Positions 21,401 through 30,439 of a stretch of DNA of 64,000 nt are shown here, in pieces. The stretch is from Axinella damicornis (taxonomy: Eukaryota; Porifera; Demospongiae; Axinellida; Axinellidae). The notes beneath the pieces were generated by a model. The model saw only the letters and a program-made list of their open reading frames with translations. It did no database searches and was not told the DNA's origin. The stretch covers positions 19,986,201-20,050,200 of the forward strand of contig OZ007508.1 of the NCBI GenBank assembly GCA_963931865.1, written 5' to 3'. The first letter of the stretch is position 1. The number at the start of each line of letters is the position of its first letter. Made by a program: the position numbers and the translations under genes.

Positions 21401-23293
21401 GTGCTCGGACAAATTGTCCGGACACTTTAAAATTTTTATTTCGTCCACTGTATACACACACACAACACCATACCAGGATGATCAAAGTTGTATTCCCCGT
21501 CATCAGCATACTCCCTCTGCTCCTCCGTGAGGTTCTTGTAGAAGGAGTCCTGGCTGACCATCACCACCTGCTTCTGGCGGGAGTCCAGGTTTGTCTGACC
21601 AAGCTGCTCCATGATCTTCTGACACACAGAGGTCTGGGGGGGGGGGGGGGGGGGGGGGGGGGGAGGGAGGAGGGAGGGAGGAAGGGAGGGAGGGAGGGAG
21701 GGAGGGAGGGAGGGAGGGAGGGAGGGAGGGAGGGAGGGAGGGAGGGAGGGAGGGAGGGAGGGAGGGAGGGAGGGAGGGAGGGGGGGGGAGGGAGGGAGGG
21801 AGGGAGGGGGGGGGAGGGAGGGAGGGAGGGAGGGAGGGAGGGAGGGAGGGAGGGAGGGAGGGAGGGAGGGAGGGAGGGAGGGAGGGAGGGAGGGAGGGGG
21901 GGGAGGGAGGGAGGGAGGGGGGGGGGGAGGGAGGGAGGGAGGGAGGGAGGGAGGGAGGGAGGGAGGGAGGGAGGGAGGGAGGGAGGGAGGGAGGGAGGGA
22001 GGGAGGGAGGGAGGGAGGGAGGGAGGGAGGGAGGGAGGGAGGGAGGGAGGGAGGGAGGGAGGGAGAGATAGAGGTAAATTGGAATTCTGTTCCAGCCTTT
22101 CACAGACAATTAGGATGAGATTGAGATTGTGATGGTTAGGTGAAAGATCTGATGGCTTTTCACAAGTATTGTACAAAACTAATATGCTTCAACACTTGGC
22201 TACAATTTTCCCCTCCCCCTGCATGCCGTGAACGTCTGGCCTGCGAGACTAGTTGGAGATCTGTGTGATGGTCAATTGAAAGACTTACCAGTGCACTCTA
22301 TTCATCCAAAATTGCAGCTCGGTCACGTGGGAGCATGAAGCACTGGCATGAAGGATTGTCATACTAACTGTTGTTGTCAAATGCACTCCATATATGGTAG
22401 AAAGTACTCATAGACTCCTGGGCAGTCTAATGTGTGTAACACTGTGGTCCAGCTCATCAGCGAACCAGAAAGCACAGCGATCCAGAAAGCACAGTGAACC
22501 AGAAAGCACAGTGAACCAGAAAGCAGTGAACCAGAAAGCACAGCTATCCAGAAAGCACAGTGAACCAGAAAGCACAGTGATCCAGAAAGCACAGTGAACC
22601 AGAAAGCACAGTGATCCAGAAAGCACAGTGATCCAGAAAGCACAGTGATCCAGAAAGCACAGCGAACCAGAAAGCACAGTGATCCAGAAAGCACAGTGAA
22701 CCAGAAAGCACAGTGATCCAGAAAGCACAGTGATCCAGAAAGCACAGCGAACCAGAAAGCACAGCGATCCAGAAAGCACAGTGATCCAGAAAGCACAGCG
22801 AACCAGAAAGCACAGCGATCCAGAAAGCACAGTGAACCAGAAAGCACAGTGATCCAGAAAGCACAGTGATCCAGAAAGCACAGTGATCCAGAAAGCACAG
22901 CGATCCAGAAAGCACAGCGATCCAGAAAGCACAGTGATCCAGAAAGCACAGCGAACCAGAAGCATTTCAGTGATTTGACAATTTGTGCATCATTCTTGTT
23001 AAATCAGATATTCATTGCAGATATAATATTATAGCTGATTTCCAATCTACAACAGTAATGTTATTATATAAGTGTTACGTAGGTTCCGCCTGATACAGTA
23101 ATTACACGCTTGACCTATACCATCGGAGGTAACACTTGTATGGAGGCACATGGAAGTGACTTGCATCAGAGCTCACCTTCCCTGATGCTGTCCCGCCAGC
23201 CACACCGATGAGGAAGGGTGTCCTGTGTACTCCATTCACACCATTGTACTTCACCGGGCTCGGAGGGGGGCTGAACTGACGGTAGTGGGACAT
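18489..23293 (-). CDS. UCK: Uridine-cytidine kinase, seven exons, complete
   Basis: Exons on the minus strand: 23293-23177, 21633-21474, 20669-20573, 20494-20346, 20068-19971, 19525-19477, 18610-18489; 263 residues (human UCK2 261). It phosphorylates uridine and cytidine in pyrimidine salvage, in the cytosol. Seen: the P-loop GGTASGK at residues 33-39 at the end of exon 1, [13 protein letters not shown] with the catalytic Asp, [78 protein letters not shown], and [11 protein letters not shown]. The C-terminus ends ARPH, like the RPH of human UCK1 and UCK2. I cannot separate UCK1 from UCK2; a pre-duplication single gene is likely. The introns are crowded with minisatellites, a (GGGA)n array and three TIR elements, yet every splice phase is intact. 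Confidence 0.95.
18665..18723. mobile_element. TAACCTCG-ended foldback element, 59 bp, 9-bp TSD
   Basis: Stem TAACCTCGTCCCCAGGCCAC with its complement around a short loop. TSD CAGCAGCCC / CAGTAGCCC (8 of 9). It lies in the last UCK intron. Confidence 0.8.
18790..19279. repeat. 30-bp minisatellite, about 16 copies
   Basis: The unit contains GCAGCCGCTGTCTTGCAAGC and TGTGCAGAAG. Copies are almost identical, with C/T variation at one position. The unit length is a multiple of three and lacks stops in several frames, so long open frames of the type [10 protein letters not shown] run through on both strands. They are artefacts, because the array lies inside the last UCK intron. Confidence 0.95.
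19280..19366. mobile_element. TAGCCTCG-family foldback element, 87 bp, exact 9-bp TSD
   Basis: An almost perfect hairpin: TAGCCTCGTTCCCAGTCCCA and its complement at the ends, inner arm with GCTTTCCGTCGCTG. TSD GTGCAGAAG on both sides, which is a piece of the 30-bp minisatellite unit, so the element jumped into an existing array. Confidence 0.9.
19660..19940. repeat. Minisatellite of about 19 bp, GAGAGAGATGGATGCCTAT type
   Basis: About 14 variable copies in UCK intron 5, just downstream of exon 5 on the minus strand. Confidence 0.9.
20894..21450. mobile_element. 557-bp CAGTGG...CCACTG element, 6-bp TSD (UCK intron 2)
   Basis: Left end CAGTGGCCGAAATAACGG and right end TTATTTCGTCCACTG are inverted copies with a few mismatches. 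TSD TATACA at 20888-20893 and 21451-21456. The left part repeats TCCGAC-type motifs. No transposase frame. The TSD is inside an alternating AC/TA context, so its exact length is uncertain. Confidence 0.75.
21637..22066. repeat. Poly-G then (GGGA)n array
   Basis: About 430 bp of G homopolymer and GGGA repeats. On the UCK sense strand this is a C/T tract that directly precedes the exon 2 acceptor, so it doubles as a very long polypyrimidine tract. Pro/Ser or Gly/Arg open frames here are artefacts. Confidence 0.97.
22467..22960. repeat. 17-bp minisatellite, about 29 copies
   Basis: Unit AGAAAGCACAGTGATCC, with alternating variants GATCC / GAACC and AGTG / AGCG. It lies in UCK intron 1. Confidence 0.95.
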
Positions 23294-23580
23294 CACCTGG
23301 GCAGGGGCACCACAAACAAGGACACACCACTAACACACACCACAACGAGCTGATCATCCAGACACACTGCTGGATGGTATAAAAACATTGTTTTATTTTA
23401 TGCAGAGTGCATAGCGGGTCATCCCGCCCGGTGGATGGCACTATCACTAACGCTAACCTCGCTAGATACCGAGCTAGCTATCTTCACAACTTACCTTGAT
23501 GCTTCAAGATGCGGTTTGCCTTGCTTGCACTGTCGCTATACTCGGTACTCAAGTGACCGGTCGACCACATGGACTGCACC

Positions 23581-23628
23581 TAGTCTCGGAACCAGACCCT
23601 TCGCGCGAAGGGTCTGGTTCCGGTCTTA
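23581..23628. mobile_element. TAGTCTCG-type 48-bp hairpin
   Basis: TAGTCTCGGAACCAGACCCT followed by a near-perfect inverted copy ending GGTCTGGTTCCGGTCTTA. It looks like the 9-bp-TSD family, but the flanks do not match, so the TSD is lost. It lies in the UCK/cupin intergenic region (23294-23788), which otherwise shows no gene. Confidence 0.6.
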
Positions 23629-23788
23629 CATTGTACTTGCTATCACTGCTATTATCCCTGGGTGGGTCTGACCACACAGAATCTGGTACATGCAATCTCA
23701 ATCCACACACCTTTGGATGCTGATGGAGTTATGATCGATCAAGCTCAAGTGAGTGTGTTAGTACTTTTCCAGTCCCTGCAGATCAGTG

Positions 23789-24562
23789 ATGGACTCGCAG
23801 TCAGTGCATACACGCTACGATGACATCACTCCCTACACTACCAAGGACGGCTCCATCATCCGGGAACTCATGCACCCCAGTATCCATGGCAACATGAATC
23901 AGAGCTTTGCAGAGGCAGAGGTGCCGGTCGGGGTGAGCACGATCCTACATGTGCACATGCAATCGGAGGAGATCTACCACATCACTGCCGGACAAGGGAT
24001 GATGAGTCTTGGAGGGAAGGAGTTTCAGGTGGGATGGGGGCGGGGCAGACTGAGCAATGGTAAACAGTAACTGTTTAAGGCAGGAGAGCATGAGCGGCTC
24101 ATGCACTGCATGCAGGCAAGGAGAGGGAGGGAAATTCCAGTTCAGAATCTGTGCCTAAATTTATAAATATAAGCTGGGTCGTGTCTAACAGAACTAGCTA
24201 GCTGCAGCCATCCACTTGGGCTGACTCGACTACCCCCACCCGCAGCCTAGCCTCGTACCCCAACGTTTGTCGCTTGGGTACGAGGTAACCTAACGCAGCC
24301 CTCGATCCGCACCCAGTCACGAGGCTGGCAAGCATCACAAATTGAGGCCCAGTCCAAACTGCTCATCACAAGTTATGGAACACTATTGGGTGCATGACTT
24401 CCTCTGCAGGTGAATTCAGGAGACACGATCTGTATCAGCCCCAAGTTGGAGCACTCCATCAGAAACACTGGCCAGGAGACGCTGAAGATCATGTGCGCCT
24501 CCTCACCTCCCTACAGCAACGACGACACCAAGCTGATTGGACAACAGTCACCTGACTCCTAG
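23789..24562 (+). CDS. Small cupin-domain protein of bacterial type, two exons
   Basis: Exons 23789-24028 and 24410-24562, 130 residues. It is a single cupin barrel. Motif 1 is GVSTILHVHMQSEEIYHITA, with the His-x-His...Glu metal ligands. Motif 2 is GDTICISPKLEHSIRN, where the His ligand and Asn are kept and the usual Pro-x-Gly is Pro-Lys-Leu. The N-terminal ITPYTTKDGSIIRELMHP wording is typical of a widespread bacterial cupin group related by fold to phosphomannose isomerases; the substrate is not known to me. The ATG at 23789 is used because the longer frame starts on GTG. The single phase-0 intron and a downstream AATAAA (24886) show that it is an expressed nuclear gene, not contamination. 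Horizontal origin is possible but unproven. It is convergent with the MFS gene. Confidence 0.85.
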
Positions 24563-24930
24563 CACATACGGCTGACATCATTTAGCTAGGAGAATGTGGT
24601 ACAATTTAGTCATGTTGCATGTATGTGCATTTCCATGGATGAATATTTTGTGCATGGATCGTGATCCTTGTGGAATGTCATTGTACACTCCCTGTACATC
24701 ATGTGACTAGCATGTCTTTATTTTCTAGCAACCTATTAATTTGATGGTGTTGATATTTCATGCATGCATCTTCCTCATAGAGCTGCATTTTTGTCTTATT
24801 CAAGAGATATGATTAACACATCATGTACAAAGTGGGTTAAGAAATGTCCATGCAGATATGAGGATTCCTTATACTCTGGCACTCAAATAAATTAATATTT
24901 ATTGTGGCACACCACAACAATGGAGTTTGT
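24563..24930. terminator. Shared 3' region of cupin (+) and MFS (-) with opposed poly(A) signals
   Basis: AATAAA on the plus strand at 24886-24891 and AATAAA on the minus strand at 24903-24898 lie only about 6 bp apart. The two convergent transcripts should therefore overlap or end back to back. No other feature seen. Confidence 0.55.
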
Positions 24931-27597
24931 TTATATTTCTGATTCATAACTTTCTGTCATTTTCTGTGACAATTCCTCATCCAGTTTTAAATCTTTCTCC
25001 TCTTGTAGATGTTTATACCCCTCCCCTTTGGTAGTGATGAACACAAAACTTGCTTCTAGTCCGTCACCTTCGATGTCCACAATGTCACCGTCGGATTCAG
25101 AAGAGCTGTCCTGCATGTCGGCATTCTGGATGAGGGGGCTCCCCTCCCTCACCCTGAAGCTGCTCCTCCGGCGAGCCCGCCGGTGCCTGTGCTGACAGGT
25201 GCCGAACCTCAGCACAACGAAGGTGGCAGCAAAGAGTACGGCCGCTAGTACATACAGTCCGGGGAAGAGGATGAGCAGGGAGTATTGGAGCCCTATTGCT
25301 GCCTCCATCGGAGGGATTAGGAGGTTCAGCGAGCCTCCGATGTTGTTTATGATGAAGAGGAACAGTGCTACGCCGGCTGAGGTCGTGTCTGGGGGCACCA
25401 GGCTGATGACAACAGCAAGACACACTCCAATCCACATCTCCCCCACAACGTAGGCCGGGAGGAGGCTGAGGAAAGCCCAGGGGTTGGGAGGGAGAAGGAG
25501 GACACCAATGAGGAAGGGGGAGGCCAGCAGCTGCATTTGACAGAGGAGAAACACTACAGTCACTCTCTATTGCCTTCCAAAAATGCCACATACCCCTGGC
25601 CTTCTGTTTCTCCCTCCCTCTCCACCGCCCTCCCCCCTCTGCCCTCCTCCCTCCCTCCCCCCTCCTCCCTGCCCTCCCTCCCATCTCCTGTACCTGGCTC
25701 ACAATGAGTACCCACAGTCTGGCGTTGGGTCCTCTGGATCTTGTCAGCCGGTCCGACACGTACCCCCCGAGCACCGCTCCGAGGGTCCCACCGATCAGGG
25801 GCACCCAGGAGAGATAGTCACCTACATTCACCCTTCCACAGTAGTACTGTTCAAAGTATGCTTTGGCGTTGTAGGCCCAAACCAACCCCCCTCCCTGTCT
25901 CACACCTCCTGCCACACACAGGAGTAGCAGAGAGGGCTGAAGGTAGGTGAAGAGGACCTTCTTGAGGAGGGGGGTGCCTCTGGTATGTTGCCATCTCGAC
26001 TGAGGAGGGGATAGGGAGGGAAGGAGGACAGGAGGGAGGGAGGGCAGGAGGGGGAGGGAAAAGAATGACTGAGGTTAGTCTTGTTCCCAGGCTCTCTTGG
26101 GCCTGGGGACGAGGCTAGACTGAGGTATGTTTTTGTGCCAAAATTGGCATATTTTTGAAACCATTTTCTACATGTGTGTATGCATGTGAATGAGATATAT
26201 AAAAGAGAATTCAAATGATGGCCTTAAAATGATTTTTTATCACAGTCACATTTTTGTCAAAAATCGCACTCGACCAAAGCAAGCAAGCAAGCAAGCAAAC
26301 AAACATACACACGCACAGCGCAATGAAGTCACGCTAGTGTGGGGCTCGCTCACGCTCGCCCCAATTATGTTTGGTATCTTGGGCTAGGAATGAGATACGA
26401 AGCTGGGATTTGCACCGTTGTGATCAGCATGAAAAGAACATTCAGATGATGTCCTAAAAGGAGACTTTTGATATTGGTCACATTTTTGCCAAAAATCGCA
26501 CTCGACCAAAGGCTATAATCCATGGTTTTTCATGATTTTGGGTCAAAATTCAACCAACACCAAAACGGACATCATTGGACAGCTCCATTCATGCTGATCA
26601 CAATGGTGCAAATCCCAGCTTCATATCTTATTCCCAGCCCAAGATACCTATCATAGCCTCATTCCCAGGCCTTCTACACAGTTTTGGCATGTGAACATTC
26701 CTGGAGGGGCTTAGTGAGATTTTGCCAGTCATCTTACCTCCTCTCTCCTCCTCTCTGGTTCTCGGACGGTCACTAGGAGTAGTACGCTGATCACAAACCC
26801 GGGGAACGATGCTATTCTAAATGTCCAACGCCAGTCGAGAGCAAGCAGGATGAAGTTGAAGGCAAAGGCAAGGCTGTAGCCGATGTAGATCCCCCAGTTG
26901 TAGAACCCCAGCGCTGTGCCTCGGAAGCTCTGGAAGGAACAAGATGATAGGAGCGCTCATCATATGACAGGCAAGCTCACAGCAAGGGCTGTGCTCTAGT
27001 GCAGCCTCATTTCCAGGTCTCTGCCCAGAGTATATCTCACAGCTGTGGAGAAACAATCTGGGTGGAGGCTTGGGATTTGATTTCAACTTCAATGGGCACA
27101 AGAAAGCAAAAAGAATTTGACAGTGATGGCCTGTCATTCTCCACCTCTCAAAGAAACAAGGTGAAATTACCCATTCTCTCATTTGACTGCTGGGAGGTTA
27201 CTAGCCTCGTTCCCAGGCCGCGTAGCCTCGTTCCCAGGCCGCGTCCTGGGAACGAGGCTACGCGTCCTGGGAACGAGGCTAGGTGGTTACGCAGTTGCAT
27301 CAAAACTGAGCATGAGGCATTCCAACAACATCCTAAGTTTGTTGTTCCAACCCGTCCGTTGTTGAGCCTCAACAACGGGTTGGGAATTTAAGGAGAAGAC
27401 TGAGAGAGTTGAGACACTGCAACTGCATTCCAGGGAAGTATGGTGAAACATTGCACCCTTTATGGCAGCTGGTTCCCTCACAGGTGTTCAGTGCTTAAGA
27501 TCTCCGGGCCACCCACAGTGCCTGAACCACAACACCTGCTATACATGTAGGAACTTACTGGCTTCCTCAGCTACCATAGTGAGTCTAACAGGTCAAT

Positions 27598-27634
<37 letters not shown>

Positions 27635-28261
27635 ACACACCTGTAGTCTGCTATAGGAAGTTTCAATCTGGCTTCCTCATTTATTACAACTGCTCACACC
27701 TACATAATAGTGTCTGAACCACATGGGAACGAGGCTAGCCTGGGGGTGAGGCTAGCCTGGGGGTGAGGCTAGCCTGGGGGTGAGGGGCGAGGCTAGCCTG
27801 GGGGCGAGGCTAGCCTGGGGGCGAGGCTAGCCTGGGGGCGAGGCTAGCCTGGGGGCGAGGCTAGCCTGGGGTGAGGCTAGGACACTAGCAATGATGAGAG
27901 AGGAACCAAACCCACTGAAGAATTCTGGACCAGCTAGGATTGAAACCTGAATACTAGTCAGATGCTGAGGCACTGGGTCACAGCAGAGGAGCAGCACACA
28001 AGCTGCATATAGCAGCATTGCCATTGTGAAGAGGTCTGAATTCCAATTCTCCCAATGGCTGAGTTTCTCTGCGTGCGTGTTTGTGTGTTTACCTCATCAA
28101 AGTAGTCAGAGATGATGCTGCTGGCAAATGGCGTACAAACAGCCTCACTGAATGGGAGAGAAATGCAGGGAGTGTGAACTGCCAACCAGGAGAGCTTTAT
28201 GGAACACAGACACACACACACGCACGCACACAAGCACACACACCACACACACGCACGCACG

Positions 28262-28326
<65 letters not shown>

Positions 28327-28359
28327 GCACGCACGCACACACACACACACGCACGCACG

Positions 28360-28403
<44 letters not shown>

Positions 28404-28406
28404 ACA

Positions 28407-28437
<31 letters not shown>

Positions 28438-28474
28438 CCACACACACACACACCACACACACACACACCACACA

Positions 28475-28505
<31 letters not shown>

Positions 28506-28533
28506 CCACACACACACACACCACACACGCACG

Positions 28534-28565
<32 letters not shown>

Positions 28566-29691
28566 GCTGCCTACAAGATTCCCAGTCCAACTCTGGTGAG
28601 GAGCAGCTGCCAGAAGGTCAGCGTGAACCCGGCCAGTAGGGTCATGGTACTCCACAGTACGAGGCACACTGCAATGGCAATCTTGCGGTTCACACGGCGG
28701 TAGCCAGCAAGGACCCCGAGGGGGATCGCAGCGATGGTGAAGATGAGAGTGAACGCAGGGCCTGCTAGGATCTCGTATTGTATGCCAGTGGCCATGTAGT
28801 CCCACTGGCATTGCACCCAGTGTGATGCTGTACACCTGGACCAAGGAGGTGTGTGCGTGTGTGTGTGTGGGAGGGGGGGATGTGTGTTATGTGATGTGTA
28901 GTGTGTGCATGTGTGTGTATGCATTTGGTCAAGAGCGCATAAGTAGGGGCGCGATCTACTTATGCGCTCTTGATTTGGTTGAAAGTCCCTTGTCAGCAGA
29001 ATAATCATTCTGATTGGATTTTCAAGTGCTGTTTGCTGACAAGGGACTTGAAAACACAGTAGCACTAGAAAACAGGGAAAACACTCCCTGGTGAGTGCTT
29101 TCTTTACCCAGGAGACCAGCCTCTGGTTTAATAACCCTTTTATTTTAACTACTAATCTACTACAGGCTTTCACCTTCTGAGGTAGCAATGGCCCTGGGAG
29201 ACAGCAAGGGGAGGTGGGTGGTTTCACATGAAAGGTGAAAACAGCATGGCTGCGTCTGGGCTTGACTGTAGAATTGGCACCAGGTGGGCCTTCGAATGGG
29301 CTTAGAATACGAGAAGTACATGTAGAAGTACTTGGACAGCAGATATCAGGCCCTTCTGTCTACCTTTGGGCTTGGGAATGAGGATGTCATGAATCTGGTC
29401 TTATTATGCTGTTCTTAATACGTTATGCTGACAGACTTACTCCGACTCATTCTTGAAACTGGTGCAAGCACGGACGCAGCTGGTGTTGTCGGGGGGAGGG
29501 GACGAGGTGTTTGGGAAACAGGCAAACTGTGCGAAGTGGAGGTCTCTCCCAATCTGCTTGCTGGCTATGCCAAGGATGAAGCGGTCCATCTGGTTGACGA
29601 GGTAGACCACCATTAGTATCAAGAGGCCGTAGAGGGACCGGGACCGGGCATGGCGGACCAGGGCAAGGAGGGAGCTCAGGCGGAGGGCCAT
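24931..29691 (-). CDS. Spinster-like major facilitator transporter, six exons, complete
   Basis: Exons on the minus strand: 29691-29441, 28835-28575, 28147-28093, 26929-26738, 25999-25694, 25530-24931; phases join to 554 residues. Membrane segments are evident (YGLLILMVVYLVN, FTLIFTIAAIPLGVLA, FILLALDWRW, FVISVLLLVTV, WVPLIGGTLGAVLGGYVSDR, LLASPFLIGVLLLPP and others), consistent with 12 helices. Helix 1 carries VNQMDRF, like the NYMDRF of spinster proteins, and AGYRRVNRK and GYVSDRLTRSRG match MFS loop motifs. The first outside loop is Cys-rich and has N-glycosylation sites (NTS, NES). The long C-terminal tail is cytosolic and acidic, with EGSPLIQ and SSSESDGD. The substrate is unknown; spinster relatives move sphingolipids or other lipids. 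It is divergent from SWT1. The intron-1 acceptor at 28835 was chosen because it alone keeps the frame. Confidence 0.85.
26076..26117. mobile_element. 42-bp TAGTCTTG-ended element, exact 9-bp TSD
   Basis: TAGTCTTGTTCCCAGGC paired with GCCTGGGGACGAGGCTA. TSD GACTGAGGT at 26067-26075 and 26118-26126. It lies in the MFS intron between exons 4 and 5. Confidence 0.85.
26373..26650. repeat. Inverted-repeat element R2, copy 2 (MFS intron)
   Basis: About 270 bp with about 60-bp terminal inverted repeats (GGTATCTTGGGCTAGGAATG at the left end). Internal sequence matches copy 1 (5619-5895) in reverse orientation. A partial third fragment lies just upstream at about 26120-26280. Confidence 0.75.
27202..27281. 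mobile_element. Doubled TAGCCTCG element, 80 bp, 9-bp TSD
   Basis: Both ends are duplicated: TAGCCTCGTTCCCAGG occurs twice in a row, followed by two inverted copies. Outer TSD GGAGGTTAC / GGTGGTTAC (8 of 9). It looks like one insertion whose arms were duplicated or received a second copy. Confidence 0.75.
27726..27880. repeat. GAGGCTAGCCTGGGGGC tandem repeat
   Basis: About nine units of 16-17 bp built from the GAGGCTA terminus of the TAGCCTCG element family, so this minisatellite probably grew out of a transposon end. Confidence 0.85.
27895..28030 (-). mobile_element. Possible tRNA-derived SINE fragment
   Basis: On the minus strand an A-box-like TGACCCAGTGC is followed about 35 nt later by a B-box-like GGTTTCAATCC (plus coordinates 27937-27947), with CATCTGACTAGTATTCAG in the anticodon-arm position. 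This spacing is tRNA-like. No clear tail or TSD was found. Confidence 0.4.
28200..28565. repeat. (CA)n microsatellite with GCAC variants
   Basis: About 365 bp in the MFS intron between exons 2 and 3. His/Thr and Cys/Val frames here are artefacts. Confidence 0.97.
28930..28972. mobile_element. 43-bp palindromic element with exact 7-bp TSD
   Basis: CAAGAGCGCATAAGTAG, a short GC-rich loop and CTACTTATGCGCTCTTG. TSD ATTTGGT at 28923-28929 and 28973-28979. Same family as 8839-8886 and 55524-55582. It lies in MFS intron 1. A separate 16-bp inverted repeat (AAGTCCCTTGTCAGCA) follows at about 28983-29050. Confidence 0.85.
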
Positions 29692-30324
29692 CTGAGGTAG
29701 GGGAAGTGTTTACGGCATCATCACAGTTCTATGGTAACTGGCAGTGAGTGGTCTGGACCCCAGAGGCGGGTGGCCCGGGATGAGGAAGCTTGGGTCTGCA
29801 GACCTGGCTACGGCATACCTCTAATGAGGGAAATTATCTTATATGGGTCGGGACATCACTGCCCCAGCATTGCTAGCCCAGATATCAGATGCTTTGTATA
29901 GCTCTGACAGCTCGTTTTACAGTAGTCGGATCAAGTACAAAGAACGGCCCCCTCTGGGCCTCGTTGGCAGATTCATGTTGGCCCTGGCCTAACACTACCC
30001 TAAGGGGCCGTTTGACCCCAGCAGTCTTAACATAATTTATTAAACCTAGTCTGTATCCATATCCCACCCTAACCGGGTAACGGGTTAGGGTTGGGATCCA
30101 GATTACCAATGATAAACCGACCGTTTTCAGAGCACCAGACATAATGGCATTACTTGTGCTCACCTGGAACAGTCACTATCTAGACACTAGGCATCCCATT
30201 TGTGGCTCGATGGTTCACGGACTGTACTGTACTGGCTGCGGCATCTTGTCTTCTGCCCATAGGTCTATGGCAGGGGTGGAGCTACTAAGTCTTACTTCCT
30301 GTTTAGTAGCGCCGCGCCGCGCGC

Positions 30325-30342
30325 CGCATGCGCACTATAAAA
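30325..30342 (+). promoter_or_regulatory. Probable SWT1 core promoter: NRF1-like site plus TATAAAA
   Basis: CGCATGCGCA is directly followed by TATAAAA at 30336-30342, about 100 bp upstream of the SWT1 ATG (30440). The spacing suits a start site near 30370. The MFS gene starts about 630 bp away on the other strand. Confidence 0.45.
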
Positions 30343-30439
30343 TTCACCACGTGCTTTTGTTTACATGTAGCCGGCCAGCCGTCGGCAGCAGAACTTTTTT
30401 CTTTTTTTTCCTGTGACATGAGTCGACAGTGACGCGGTT

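Noticed and set aside
21478..22176. Gly/Arg- and Pro/Ser-repeat open frames
   Set aside because: They are translations of (GGGA)n; only the short part before 21634 is coding, as UCK exon 2 on the minus strand.
22467..22960. Repeat protein with [14 protein letters not shown] units
   Set aside because: A 17-bp minisatellite is readable in all frames because 17 is not a multiple of three (51-bp period); no start, splice or family support.
28081..28844. Thr/His and Cys/Val repeat frames
   Set aside because: (CA)n microsatellite; the true coding parts are MFS exons 2 and 3.
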